A stretch of 64,000 nt of DNA from Obelidium mucronatum (lineage: Eukaryota > Chytridiomycota > Chytridiomycetes > Chytridiales > Chytriomycetaceae): positions 367,485 through 431,484 of the forward strand of contig JAIVFH010000017.1 of the NCBI GenBank assembly GCA_025765595.1, in the 5' to 3' direction. The notes below the pieces were generated by a model. That model was not told the origin of the DNA. It made no database searches and was given only the letters and a program-made list of their open reading frames with translations. The translations under genes and the position numbers were made by a program. Positions 25,908 to 38,249 of this stretch are shown here, one piece after another; positions within the stretch are counted from its first letter, which is position 1; every line of letters begins with the position of its first letter.

Positions 25908-28900
25908 ATGGGTTTGTTGTTTCCAGTCGCGGGACTACTTTCGCTGGCATCCGCGGTTGTCCAGGGCTACGGGCTATACGAAGCCGAAGACTTTGATTCC
26001 TGGCGGGTGACTTTGACGATTGCCTGTTTGGGACTGGGTGTTGTTCTGACATCTCGGCTGACGCCATCCACACGCTTGACTCTTCCTTTCCTTTCGTTGG
26101 CGTCGTTGTTCCAGTTTCTGATTTCGATCGCATTCTACGAATTCATCGAGGACTTGTTTGGGGCTGTGGCATTTGCGTTAAGTGCACTTGCCGTGGTCGG
26201 GTTGCTCAAAGTTGTTCCTGATGAGAGCGGGTACCAAGAGGTCTGGCGTCTCACATGTCTGCATATCCAGTTTAATGGATTTAATTAGATTAGCAACCAA
26301 GGATCGAATCCGAAGCCCAGCCAATCACTGTTTTCAATCTTCACTTTCGGATTTATGTCGCCATTGATGAAGCGGGGCACCGAACAGAAGGTCACCCGAT
26401 TCGATCTTTACGATCTTGATAAAGAAAACAGGGCCCCGCATTTGTTTGGGTTGTTTGAGGCGCGTTATTATGGAAACTTGACGGAATCTAGCAATTTGGT
26501 TCACTTTTTCAGATCGTTGACTCCTTACTTTGGCTGGCCTTTTATTATTTCGTGGGGGTTCCTCTCTTTAAGCATTTTTATGGAGCTGTCGCAACCAAAG
26601 CTAATTGAATGGACCCTTGGTTACTTGACGGATGAGTTGGCTCCAGTGGATCAGGGATATCGGCTTATTGCATTTGCATTTGTACTGGCAGTGCTCTCAC
26701 CACCGCTTAAGGAACAATACTTCAACTGCATGCTTGTGACGGGCATCAAGATTCGAACTGGTCTCGTTGGCGCAATCTACAAGAAAGCTCTTCGCCTTTC
26801 CCCTTCGGCCAAACAGGAATTCAGTCAGGGATACATCCAAACATTGCAAGCTGTAGATGCTGAAACAATTAACTTGCTTCCACGTCAAATTTATAATGGA
26901 ATGTTCAAGGCTTTGGTTACGTTGACAGTGGTCTTCTATTTGCTGTATCAACAAATCGGACTGGCGTTCTTACCTGGATTCTTGATTGTCCTTCTTTCAT
27001 CGCCTATTCAACTTCAATTCACAAATAGAAGTGGTATCATGGCTGGAAAGCGACTGCAGGGTATGCGTTCAATGTTGCGGGCAATATATTAATGTTAACA
27101 ATTTCAACAACAGCGATGGACAAGAGAATCCGCTTAATGGGAGAAACTTTGAAGGGAATGCTGGTTGTTAAGTTTAACTGTTTGTCTGGACCAATGAAAA
27201 CAGCAGTTACGTCTTGAAGAGTATCTGTTACATATCTTAACCCTCCCGTACCTCAGATTAAGTCTTTTCGTCTTAAAGAAATGGATTTTATCAGAATCTC
27301 CCTTATGTATGAGTCAATAGGATCAATCATTTGGCAACTCCAACCATTTCTGATTGCCCTGTCTTGTTTTGGAACATACATGGTGGTCCTCGGAAACACT
27401 CTAACTCCTCAGAAGACTTTTACTACATTGGCTCTCTTGGGAATGATGAATCGACCAATGAATTGGCTGAGAAACTTGTTTGTCCAGATGAAGAAGATTT
27501 TGATCAGCGGACGCAGAATTGATGCGTTTCTGAAAGCGGAAGAGATACAGAGTGCTAATGAAAATGAATTTGCTGAAAGTGGCTTTGTCAGAATCGTGGA
27601 CAAAATTTCTTCGTCGGAAGAGGAAGGCACAGTTGCGGTGTTTGTCAGAAATGCGAAAAGTGCGTGGTGCAAATCAGACCCTGTTTGCATTCAAGTGGAT
27701 CAAATCGCCATCAAGCAAGGTGAATTATTGGCTGTTGTTGGGAGAACTGGCGAGGGCAAAAGTTCCTTCATTTCGATGCTACTGGGTGAAATGGTCAGTG
27801 TCAGTCAGTTTTTACTTCTTCTCTGAATAACTTTACAGTACTTGATATCCGGTATCGTCAAGATCTACGGAAAAGTGGCGTACGTATCTCAGCAATCATG
27901 GATCTTGTCTGGAACTATTCGAGAGAATATTCTTTTCGGTCGCCCCTTCGATGAATCAAAATACGCCTCTGTCCTTGACACATGCGCTCTTTTTCGAGAC
28001 TTGGAACTTTGGGAAGCCGGTGATATGACGGAAATCGGAGAACGTGGTATCAATCTTTCTGGGGGACAAAAACAAAGAATCAGCTTAGCTCGGGCTATAT
28101 ACAGCGACGCCGATTTATTCTTTTTCGATGACCCACTTTCAGCTTTGGACGCGCATGTGGGGAAGCATATCTTCAACAAAGTACTAAAAGAAGATGGTGT
28201 CTTGAAAGGAAAGACAAGAGTCATTGTCACGCACGGAATACATCATCTTCCTGCTGTGGATCGGATCTTGCTGATAAAGGATGGCCAAATTCTTGAAAGG
28301 GGGACTTATTCTCAGCTGGTAAAGTTGGGTGGGGAGTTTTCAAAGCTAGCAGCTGTGATGGTCGCCGATGAAACAAAGATGAGAGATGCTGGAAACGATG
28401 CTACAAAAACGGGCACGATTGTTGAAGATGATGATACTTTCGTTGAGATTCAAGATGTTTCTGCGAAAGTTCCTGTGAAGAGCTCGCATGGCCAGTTGGT
28501 GTCAGAAGAGGAACAAGCAGAGGGCTCTGTCGGTTGGGGAGCGTACAAACAATATGCTGCAGCCTTTTCTTTGCGCGGACTTGTTTTCTGTTTTATTCTA
28601 AGCTTTTTGAGCAACGGATTCCAAATTTGCGCCAGTTGGTGGCTGGGAGTCTGGAGCACTGAATCTCCCGAGAATCAAATTGAAGGAATTGGCTTTTACT
28701 TCGGAGTCTATTCTGTCATTATGATACTTGTGGCAATCTGCGGATCGGTTTACACGTATTCGTTCAGGGCAGTTTACGCTTTAAGGTTAGCGTTTGCGAC
28801 AATTCCTCAAAGGCAAACTTATTTCTTGTTTAGAGCCGCAACTGTTTTGCATGACAACATTCTCGATGCTGTTATGAGAGCGCCAATGAGTTTCTTTGAT

Positions 28901-30511
28901 TCAACCCCAACAGGAAGAATTCTAAACAGATTCAGCAAGGATGTTGATGTTCTTTGCGACTCTCTCCCTGTTTCCTTTTCGGATGCTATGCTTGAGATCG
29001 TGATTATCATGACAGGGTTTGCCGCTTGCACTATCGCAACGCCGCTATATGTGTTCATGGTATTGCCTTTGTCATACCCGTACATTTGGTTGCAACGGCG
29101 CTATTTGGGCACAAGTAGAGATCTTCGAAGATTACATTCCATTACAAGATCGCCAATTTATCAGTTGCTTGGGGAGAGTTTGGATGGATTACCAACTCTT
29201 CGGTCATACGCAATGCAAACTGTGAGCAGCTTTATTTGGAAGCTTGGCTGTGAATTATCTTATTTATTATCGGTGTGTTAGGAATTTGTGAACCGTTTGA
29301 TTGCAATGGTGGATCTCAACAATAACGCCTGGATTACAAACCTCTGCTCATCTCGATGGTTTGATGTGCGTATCGATACTGTTGGCTTGATGACCATGTT
29401 CATTTCCGCTGTACTTTGCATCTTGTCTAAGGGTACTGTAGATCCTGGTAAGTCGAAGCTTTTTTGCTTGCAAAAAATCTCATGGACTTTTAGGACTTGC
29501 CGGATTGGCTCTGATTTATGCCTCATCGAATGCGGGATACTTAAGCTTCTTTGTCCAAGATTTCTGCTTACTGGAAGTCAATATTGTTTCTGTGGAACGA
29601 ATTAACGAGTATGTGGATTGTCCAAAGGAAATTTCTGGAAACCAATCCATCAGAACGGCTCCAGATTGGCCATCAAGCGGTAGATTGGAATTTAAAAACT
29701 ATTCAACAAGGTATCGACCTGGATTGGACCTTGTGTTGAAAGAATTGACTTTTTCGGTTCGACCGGGTGAACGTGTGGGTATTGTTGGGCGAACTGGTTC
29801 TGGCAAAAGCAGTTTGGTGTTGGCGCTGACTCGGATTTTGGAACGGGTGGACGGTCAAATTGAATTGGACGGAGTTGATATTTCTGACTTGGAGCTTGAT
29901 AATTTGAGACGCCACATTACAGTGTATGTAACCGTTTTTATAACTCTTTTTGTTCATGCGCCTTTTTTCAGTGTTCCGCAAGAGCCAGTCTTATTTGCCA
30001 CGACATTAAGGGAGAATTTGGATCCATTTAATGAACATGGTGACGATGCTTTATGGTGTGCTCTTGAAAAAACTCAGATGAAGGAATGGTGCCAAAATAT
30101 GCCAGAAAAGCTTGACGCGTTGATTTCAGAAGGCGGAAGTAACCTGTCGGTCGGTGAACGGCAATTGCTTTGTATGACGAAAGCATTGCTGCAAAAAGCC
30201 GCCGTTCTGGTTCTAGATGAAGGTGAGTTCATTGAGTGGGAGAAAAAGGAACCATGTTTTTCTTAAGATTGCCTTCAGCAACGTCATCGATTGACATCAA
30301 GACAGACGAGCTCATTCAACACTTACTACGAAAGGAATTTACCAATAGCACTATTTTATGCGTGGCGCATCGAATCAACACTATCCTGGACTATGACCGA
30401 ATCTTGGTTTTGGACAGTGGATGTTTATCAGAGTTTGACACTACTACAACCTTACTTGCAGACTCCAATTCTGTGTTTGCTGGACTTTGTAAAAGTTATA
30501 AAAATCATTAA
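25908..30511 (+). CDS. ABC transporter, subfamily C (MRP type)
   Basis: Full-length exporter with membrane-spanning N-terminus (MGLLFPVAGLLSLASAVVQG), then TM domain 1. NBD1 has Walker A GRTGEGKSS, Q-loop region VAYVSQQSWILSGTIRENIL, signature LSGGQKQRISLARA and Walker B LFFFDDPLSALD. TM domain 2 follows (SLRGLVFCFILSFLSNGFQI; MSFFDSTPTGRILNRFSKDV). NBD2 has Walker A GRTGSGKSS, VPQEPVLFATTLRENLDPF, signature LSVGERQLL and VLVLDEATSSID across an intron. Ends at 30511. At least nine exons, and every junction checked stays in phase. ABCC proteins export glutathione conjugates and other organic anions at the plasma or vacuolar membrane. NBD1 has ISLARAIYSDADLFFFDDP with Asp at the usual catalytic Glu position, the ABCC asymmetry. 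Confidence 0.92.
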
Positions 30512-30716
30512 ATAAAGATGATTCTCATGGTTAAGGACCGAAAATGTACACGGACTGTGTTGAGAGTACCGCTAGTTCTATAAGCTTTCGTGATTCATTC
30601 GAGCGTGTACTGGGTTTCACGGCTTTGTTGCAACTCTTCTGCGAGACGTACATTCTTTTTTAAGAATTTTTAAGTATCCAAAAGTTGGACTGACAATTCC
30701 AAACTCTGACACCATC

Positions 30717-32211
30717 ATGAGTTTCAGCCAACCAGCCAACAAATTGATCTTCGTCGGTCTTGGTGGCTACGTGGTTGCCTTAAATATGGACACTGGAAAA
30801 CAAGTGTGGGAGGCTACTCTGCACGGTACTGGCTTCGGAAACCCAACCTTGATCATCCCTGATCCATTGGAATCCACCCTCCTCGTAACAAGCGGTGCGA
30901 AACCTCAGATGCCTTTCGGCTAGTACTGGCACACAAATATGGGAAAATAAACTGACTGGAATCGGTATTGGTTACCCGGTGATGGCTCAAGGCCTTGACA
31001 CATGCGATCTACAATCAAAACACAACCACGCGCGATCCACGTCCAAAAGCGCCAAGCTATGCAAACTCAAAAGTTGATCCGGAAGACATCGTATACGTGG
31101 CCAGTAACTTTATTGTAAAGGCCCTTTCAATCAAGACATGGGGCTGCGTTGTGGAGTCACTCGACTTCAATGATGTCAGGTTATTCAACAAAGCCATTCT
31201 TGCTGATTGAAAACGGAATCCTTTTCGTTGCTGGAAACGGAAGAGTTTATGCTTTAGATGCCCTTACAGGATCTGAGGTATTATAGTCGTTCTTGCAGTT
31301 AATATTGTATTACTGCTCCATTCTAATGACCTATGCAGGTGTGGAAATCTGATGTGAAACATCGCCATATATGCACCTTGTCTACAATGACCTCTGGAAA
31401 CGCTACCTGAGAATATTCCTTTCAATCGACACCACATTTCCTCGTCCTCCAAACCAAGCTTGACGGACGCAATCTACTTTGGAGCAAATGGCTACATCAA
31501 TGTCTTATCCTAAAGAATCTGGCGAAGAATTTCCAATTCCAAGAGACGGAGAGATAACTTTGTCCGGAGTTGGGTATAATTCTTCAGATATTATACCACT
31601 TGCACATTCAGGCCTCGCTCTGGCTGCATCTGCAATCAACTTGCGTTTGTATGATTTGAATTCTGGAGGCCTTGTGTGGGAAAACAAATTGAAGGGTATG
31701 GGAATGGGAGTTCTTTCGTTACTGGCAGGTTCAGGGGTCTCACCAGGAAGCTATTCTACAAATTCTCAACTCTCTTTTGATTCATTGGCCCGTGTTTTGT
31801 ATGTTTCTCTGTGGGGACAAGTTCGCGCAATTCGGATGAAGGATGGTGAACAACTGTGGAATTACTCCCCATCCTTCAAGCAAAAAAGCTTTGATGCGAA
31901 TATATTCTTTGAAGATGATCGAGTGTTTGTTGCTGGTAATGGGATTGTGTCATGTTTGGACGGCAGAACTGGAAATGTGGTAAACGCAAGTTTTATTTCT
32001 GGTGTTTTATTGTTTATTCAAACTTTTGAATAAGGTGTGGGGTCAAAAGAAAATCCGCCGGGGATATACATTCATTTCAACTGTTCGCTCTGGAAATGGC
32101 GAAACTAATCGTTCTTGCTTGTTTGGTAATATTTATAAACGTAGAACAGAAGATGATGCCGCAGCAGCAAACGCAGTAACACCTGCCGCCGTAACCGCCC
32201 CAGCTCAATAG
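30717..32211 (+). pseudogene. PQQ-type beta-propeller gene with several frame breaks
   Basis: Repeats of the PQQ-propeller type are clear: LIFVGLGGYVVALNMDTGKQ, RCLSASTGTQIWENKLTGIG, ILFVAGNGRVYALDALTGSE, LYDLNSGGLVWENKLKGMGM and VFVAGNGIVSCLDGRTGNVV. Between 30890 and 31515 successive repeats lie in successive frames. Single extra bases near 30894, 30988, 31139, 31357 and 31511 each move the frame +1, and a TGA remains in the restored frame near 31380. The 3' part (31515-32211) is clean, with introns near 31265-31340 and 31978-32035. As given, the sequence cannot make a full protein. If intact, it would be a soluble 7- or 8-bladed propeller of unknown substrate. The alternative is assembly insertions in a functional gene. 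Confidence 0.65.
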
Positions 32212-32413
32212 AGTTAAACACTAAACCAAAAACACCGATTTTCCAGAATTAAGCATATCCGCAATTTCAGAAAGAATAAACAGAGAATATACCACACATT
32301 CGAAAGTAGTGAAGTTTTCTCGAATCAACTGCACAAGCAATTAAGTAAAAGTTTACAGTCAGTTTATTTACTATGGAAAGTATGAAAAGGGGAGTATTAG
32401 AAATTCCCATCAA

Positions 32414-33758
32414 TCAGGCTTCAATTGGCTTGAACTCGGTGCGGGTAACAGTCTCAGTTCTGGTGATCTTGTCACCAATTTTAAAAGTGGAAGTTTTAGT
32501 GCTGACCACTTTGTTGAACAGCTTGGAATCTTTGGATCGAACGTGTGGGGCAGCTTGAGGGGCCTTTTCCTTTACTGAACCCTCTTTCAGAGACGCCAAA
32601 TGAGCGCGACGAGAGACTGGTGGGGCGATACCAAGAGCTTCGCGACGAGACGTAGAAGCTGGGTCAAAGTATGGACGTTCACCAAGAGAAGTAGAACGCT
32701 CGCCGTATCGCTCAAACAAGTCATCATCAAAGTCAGATGTGGCGCTGTGGTAAGCACTTCTGTTGTCCCAGATCGCGATATCGTTCTTGTTCCAGTGGAA
32801 ACGGACTTGCAAGTCATGGTTCTGAACGTTCAACTGAAGCAAGTGGTTCAAGACGATATCACTTTCATCCTTTGACAACTCGTTGATACGTTGAGTGAAA
32901 CCCTTGTTGGCAAAGACAGACTTCCATCCAGTGACAGGGTTGGTTCGAATAACTGGGTGAACTGCAACGTAGTCCAAGCTAGTGTTTTCTGGGGCACCAC
33001 GGGGTCCGGTGTGGGTTGGGACAAGTCCTGCCTTTTGCTTTTCCGCGAATCCCTTACGAACGTGAGTGGCAGTCAGTCCTTCTAGCAATTCTCTGTAAGC
33101 GGGCGAGAGTCTTTCGTAGGCCTCGTATCCGCTTCCCCAGAGAGTGTCGCCTCCTTCTGGTGGAGCAACAAGGAGCTTCAAAATGGCGTAGTCTGATGGA
33201 ACCCACTCATCAGTGATACTAATTGGAGCGTTAGAATCCAAGTACATCATAAAAATACTTCGATATGAAAACTTCACTTACTCAGAGTGCCAGCCTTGAC
33301 TGTGGAACTCAGAGCCACCTCCGTATTCAGCACCACGCTTCTTGTTTCTCTCAGAGGAAATCACCCACTTGTTTTCCCCAAACTCTTCAGCAGTACTTTG
33401 TGGGTGGTTGTGGAGACCAGACGTAGCAGGCTTGCCACCCGCCTTTCCAAGCAACTCGGCAAGCTTGTTTTGGTCGTCGAAAGTCAAGTCCTGGTTACGG
33501 AAGAACGCCACGTTTCTCTCGGAAATCAAAACAGCCAAATCGTGAATGAGTTCGGCGGCGTTTGGGGCATTAAGAATTTTGCTCAATTGAACGCTATCAT
33601 TCAGAATGAGTTGCTATTCTAGGTAATAAAGAATCGGGATAAAAAACTCACTCTTCGTTAAACTCTTCTCCGATATGTGGTTCGACCTTGAAATGGTTAA
33701 ATCCTGCGGTATCGAGGGCGTTGTTTCTCTTCAATGGTTGTCTTTTAAGGCCAGTCAT
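32414..33758 (-). CDS. TauD/TfdA family Fe(II)/2-oxoglutarate dioxygenase
   Basis: Start MTGLKRQPLKRNNALDTAGF at 33758. After an intron the core begins QLILNDSVQLSKILNAPNAA and VLISERNVAFFRNQDLTF. The iron-binding HxD is formed across an intron (about 33213-33280): GWHS joins to DITDEWVPSDYAILKLLVAP. Next come GGDTLWGSGYEAYERLSPAY, HPVIRTNPVTGWKSVFAN and the distal His in AIWDNRSAYHSATSDF, with the basic GERPYFDPASTSRREA binding 2-oxoglutarate. The last ~60 residues are a Lys/Thr-rich extension. Family enzymes hydroxylate sulfonates such as taurine or herbicide-like acids; the substrate here cannot be told. All exons are in phase. Confidence 0.88.
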
Positions 33759-34293
33759 TTTTATTGTCGGTTGTTGGTAAGATGATTGAGTGAGGACAAC
33801 AACGGTAGCTTTAAATATCTGTTCTATTACATTGCATCATAAGCACGCAAGAAAGCAATTTGAAACTGCTATTTCGTCACTGGCACAAACAATGATGATG
33901 ACGGTCGCACGGGAAGTTGTGCGCAATTTAAAAAATTATCCAAAAAAAAGACGATGTAGCAACACGCAATGGTTGTTTTTTTTCTTAAATTCTTTCATTT
34001 GCGTATTGAATTATCAGAGCAAGCTCGACGCATTGAGTCTGCAGACTTTGTACTTGTAATATCACATGACGGCTGTTGTGATTTAACTTGTTTTGGTTGT
34101 GGAATCTCTGACGCAGGTCTTCGAGAATGCGCTAGTTCTTAGTAGGCGAATCAGATCTAAGGACTGAATTTTGCGAGGCGGTAAGATCAACGTACTCTAA
34201 CCAAATCGATCGATGAGACTTGAGATGGTCTTCTGTCGGATCCTGGAAGAGGAGATTTCAAGGACGATACGACTATAAGCTACGCTAGATCTT
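33759..34293. other. Gene-free interval (535 bp)
   Basis: Holds the promoter side of the TauD gene and the 3' side of 7TM copy 1. Short ORFs here have no coding character. No repeat or RNA gene seen. Confidence 0.6.
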
Positions 34294-35255
34294 CTAGCTT
34301 CTGGCTGCTTTGGAGCTGGAACTGCGTCTACTTTTCTTTTCCTTCATCTTCGATAATGCATCCAACGCATACTTCATCCAGGTCAGAGAATATAGTGTCA
34401 ATAGAACAAACGAGTGAATACCAAGCTCAGTGCAATAATATATGATCTCTGTCTTGTCTAGATCCCTTGATTCCAATTGAAAGTAGGCTTGAATCGCAAA
34501 ACACACCAACACAACCATCATGGAGACACTAGCCTGAACAGAATACTTTGCGACAACTTCATAATATTGCAGTCCTTTCGTATTTCCAGGGTTGGATAAA
34601 GCTGAAATGGTTTGCGTTTCTTTCCGCAAGACTTGAAGTGACGTGAAGGCAAAAAATAAGTCCATAATCCCGATTCCAACAGCGGATACTGAAATAAGGA
34701 TTTTGTACCAAAATATGCTGAATATCATGATGATTGGCTGTATGAGGCACATTGCTGTTGTTAATTGGATTAGAGCAACGAATACTCTGATGGCGAAAGA
34801 ATCCAGAGTCGCTCGAATAATAGCAAATGATCTGTACCATTGATACCACTAAATCAAAAAAGTTATCGGCTGCAACAAGAAAAGTCGATGTCACTAATGC
34901 ACCTTACCAAATAAGAAACTTGGAACAACGACGAAAAAACACTTGCTACAACTATTATCGCGTTTACATCCTGAACGCGATTGACTTGCCTATCATCAAG
35001 AGCGCTAAAAAAATGATGTCCAAACGCGCTTATGAGTAAACCTGCCAACAGTAGAGTTCGGGGTTGTTGTATCAGAGAAACGCCAAGCCCGCGATCCTTC
35101 CAGACAGTGTAAACCACGGAGACAAATATTAAAAGAGTGATGGCTGCAATGCTGAAAATCAGCAGTTGTGTGATTTGCTGGATAGTAAGTGGCGTGGTAA
35201 CGGCCTTGCCGTCCTTCAAGTTGATGTTGCTTCCATCACCCATTACGCCCCCCAT
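34294..35255 (-). CDS. Multipass (7TM-like) membrane protein, array copy 1
   Basis: Start MGGVMGDGSN at 35255, chosen over an upstream GTG because copy 2 begins similarly (MRGVVGDGSP). Hydrophobic segments: TQLLIFSIAAITLLIFVSVV, PRTLLLAGLLISAFGHHFFS, NAIIVVASVFSSLFQVSYLV, AIRVFVALIQLTTAMCLIQP, ILISVSAVGIGIMDLFFAFT, SVQASVSMMVVLVCFAIQAY and LGIHSFVLLTLYSLTWMKYA. An intron sits just before WYQWYRS. The tail is short and basic (KMKEKKSRRSSSS). No known family is recognised; seven segments with a basic cytosolic tail suggest a receptor-like topology. Tandem paralogues at 35.4-36.7 and 37.1-38.2 kb, all on the minus strand. Confidence 0.7.
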
Positions 35256-35406
35256 ATCTGGATAAAAAACCACTAGAAAAGCAATTTTTCTTCTTTGTTG
35301 TTAGATGTCGAGAGATACAATGGGGTCATTAAAGTAAAAGTCATTGTCGTTTGTCCAAAAAAATATACAGACCATTGGCGCTATATTCAAAAAATACGAT
35401 GTTTTA

Positions 35407-36732
35407 TTATTTACGAACTGATTGATCAGATGATGTTCGCCGCAAAGCATCAGTGGAACGCGTGCTACTCGATATTTCTTTAGAGGGTCTTCTTGATTGA
35501 TCTTGTGGCATCGCTGGAACGCGTAACGCAAGCTCAGACGAAGGTCGTCGAGAATGATTCGATTCTTTTGGACGAACCACGTTGGAAGTGGAGGAATGTG
35601 AAATTGCATGATCAGAAACTAAAACTGGACGGACTAAATCAATAGACGACAAGACTGCTCGAGACTGCCGTCGTTCAATTTTCGGGGTAGAACTTGGTGC
35701 AGGTGGCTGTGAAGATTGCGATTTCACACTGGACTTGGCGCTTTCAACACTGGCTGACTTCAACACACTTGTACTGGTGGTGGTTTTGCTTTTTTTCCTC
35801 TTCTTGGCACGTTCTTTTGAGATTGAATCAAGAGAGTACTTCATCCAAGTGAGACAATAGACCGTCATGAGAATAAATGCGTGAATTCCAATCTCGGCTC
35901 CATAATACGCGAGATCAGGATCAGATGCTGCTTCTGGATGCACCATCTGAAAGTAAGCTTGAATCACGTAACATGCAAACACAAAGAACATTGAAACGCT
36001 GGCTTGAACAGAATATTTCGCGACAGTTTGATAATATTGAATGCTTTTGGAGCTTTCGGGTGATGAAAGGATTGACATTGTTTGAGTTTCATTTCGCAAG
36101 ACTTGTAGGGATACTATGCAAAAGAATACATCCATTACTCCGATACCAATGACTGTTATCACGATAAAAACTTTGTGCCAAAAGATACTGAATGTAAAAA
36201 CTAATGGCTGAATGAGGCAGAGGATTGTCGTTATTTGGATAACTCCGACGAAAACACGAACGGCAAATGCATTGAGAACTGCCCTTATAATTGCGTATGA
36301 TCTATACCATTGATACCACTGAAAAAATTCAAGGTTATTCATGCAAGCAGGGCTAGATGGAGAGGAATTTCGATTTACCATGTACGATATCTCAAAGAAA
36401 GAAGCCGAGTATCCAGAAACAATCACCAGAATATTCACATCCGCAAGAGCATTAACTTGACGGCCATCAGAAGCACTGCATAAATGATATCCTGTAGCTC
36501 CTGATATGATCCCTATCAACAATAGTGTTCGAGGCTGACGTAACAGCGAATAACTGATTCCATGATCCCTCCATATCGTGTGAACCAAAGAAACCAAGAA
36601 TAATAGTTCAACACCTCCAATTCCAAAAGTCAATAGTTGTGTTATCTGCACGATAGTAAGCGGTGCTGCCTCTCCACTAGAACTGGTCGTAGTATCAGTC
36701 GCGGGGCTTCCATCTCCCACGACACCTCTCAT
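35407..36732 (-). CDS. Multipass (7TM-like) membrane protein, array copy 2
   Basis: Start MRGVVGDGSPATDTTTSSSG at 36732. Same seven hydrophobic segments as copy 1, e.g. TQLLTFGIGGVELLFLVSLV, NILVIVSGYSASFFEISYMV, AVRVFVGVIQITTILCLIQP, SVQASVSMFFVFACYVIQAY and IGIHAFILMTVYCLTWMKYS. A 60-nt GT-AG intron (about 36320-36379) before WYQWYRSYAIIRA is in-frame and stop-free, so naive translation reads through it. The cytosolic tail is much longer than in copy 1, about 120 residues rich in Ser, Arg and Lys, and offers many phosphorylation sites. Function unknown. Best preserved member of the array. Confidence 0.75.
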   Translation of the reverse strand: MRGVVGDGSPATDTTTSSSGEAAPLTIVQITQLLTFGIGGVELLFLVSLVHTIWRDHGISYSLLRQPRTLLLIGIISGATGYHLCSASDGRQVNALADVNILVIVSGYSASFFEISYMVNRNSSPSSPACMNNLEFFQWYQWYRSYAIIRAVLNAFAVRVFVGVIQITTILCLIQPLVFTFSIFWHKVFIVITVIGIGVMDVFFCIVSLQVLRNETQTMSILSSPESSKSIQYYQTVAKYSVQASVSMFFVFACYVIQAYFQMVHPEAASDPDLAYYGAEIGIHAFILMTVYCLTWMKYSLDSISKERAKKRKKSKTTTSTSVLKSASVESAKSSVKSQSSQPPAPSSTPKIERRQSRAVLSSIDLVRPVLVSDHAISHSSTSNVVRPKESNHSRRPSSELALRVPAMPQDQSRRPSKEISSSTRSTDALRRTSSDQSVRK

Positions 36733-37072
36733 TTGAGACAAAAATTCAAACTATCACGCTTCAGCGGAGTCATTGTTATTGTCTCATGGGAAGACAATGA
36801 AGACTATTCTTAATCTTTTCCATTGTTTAACTTGTTACACAACCCTAAATTTTATTTTTTACAGCATACAGTTGTAATTTTCGAGTAATGATGATGCATA
36901 GCAGTGATTGCCAAGCACCGATTCCAATTTTTTCAGAGTTACGTAATTTGAGAGACGCGTCTTAAGATGCTCAAAGTATTCCATGCGTAGCAGTTCGAGA
37001 TTGAGTACGAGAATGTTCGGAAACATTAACAACAGCTGGCATCGCCGAAACACCACCAAGTCCAGTATGTAA
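36733..37072. other. Interval between array copies 2 and 3
   Basis: No complete gene. Just beyond the stop of copy 3 the same frame stays open (SAMPAVVNVSEHSRTQSRTA), faintly like the long tail of copy 2, so the tail of copy 3 may have been longer before its TAG at 37073-37075. Confidence 0.35.
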
Positions 37073-38249
37073 CTATAAGTCCGGTGCAGATGTCTTCAGA
37101 AAAGTATTGGACGGCACGGTAGATGCGTTATTGTTAGACACAATAGGACGAGGCATTCCCGAAGTAGAGATTCGTGGGATACTGTGCTCGGATTTCTGTT
37201 TAACAGGACGTACAAGCTCAATCGCCGAAAAAGCCGAGGCTCGTGATGATCTGTGGTCTGATTTGGTTGATTCGTAGCTTTTCTGGAGTCTCTTCCTTTC
37301 TCTTGCAGCAAGCTTAACTTTCCGTGCTATCGAATCCAACGAGAACCTCATCCATGCTAGAGACATAGGTGGAGAGCAAAACAAAAGCATGATCTCCAAT
37401 TTCAGCGGCAATGGTGCAATTGCATTCATCCGAGCGGGTCTGGCTGCTCGAAATCCGCATAACTGAGCAGGCGGCGAATCCCGCCATCCATGAAAATGAT
37501 TGAATAGAATTACCTCGATATGCATTTATAATGCAATATTCCTTTTCGTCTTTGGTCGTTTTCTTGAATATGAGTCACAGTTTTGGTGTGTCGACACAAC
37601 AGTTTGATTGCGCAAACAACCACAAACAGGCCAATAGCTTCAATGAAAACTGCAGAAATTGCCACAAAAGTTTGATTCAAGTTGGGGGCATATATTGCAG
37701 CGATGGCGTGAGACACACTGAGAATAGTGGACAAGGACAAGAATCCAACCACGATTCTCACTATGGGAGTACTACACGCGGCATAAATAACGTTCAAGCA
37801 GCGATACCAAATATACCACTGTGTTTCAGAGAAGGGGGTCAATGCTATATTCCCATATTCGATGAACTCACGTACAACAAAGGATATCTGGAACAGCGAT
37901 AAAGACGCAGACGACGCGATTCCAAAAATATCACCAAAACTCCCTTGAAGCAAGATTTCTCACAGCTGAAAACGCGTGATAAGTGCTCGCAAATAGGAGA
38001 ACAGATAATAAAAGCATCGATCGTAGCCTGCAGAAAACCGAAACCCCTCGCTCGCTAAACCTGGCAGAGCTCACTATAACCAGAGTCAAAAACTGGACTC
38101 CTGCTAATGACAGCATCGCTATGTCAAGCGATGAAATCAACAACGGCGGTTGCCCTGTTGGTGACAATGTTCCTCCATCAGCAGTTCCGTTCACGGTGCC
38201 AGTGTCTTGTCCCTATGCCCCCGCCGCCTCCGCCGCCGCCGCCGCCCAT
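37073..38249 (-). pseudogene. 7TM-like membrane protein, array copy 3, frame-broken
   Basis: Homologous to copies 1 and 2 throughout, but the frame is interrupted at places where alignment demands continuity. Near 37945, AVRNLASREF must continue as GDIFGIASSASLSLFQISFV. Near 37512, ILHYKCISR must continue as NSIQSFSWM, equal in length to IQYYQTVAKYSVQASVSM of copy 2. Near 37364, AEIGDHAFVLLSTY must continue as SLAWMRFSLDSI. Each needs removal of exactly one base, so all are +1. A fourth +1 step would be needed to use the ATG with a Gly run at 38249. An in-frame 57-nt intron before WYIWYRC is conserved. Either a decaying tandem copy or a region with insertion errors. Confidence 0.7.

Noticed and set aside
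33790..34059. Plus-strand ORF of 89 residues upstream of the TauD gene
   Set aside because: No splice context, no coding-like composition, and it spans a promoter interval with homopolymer runs.
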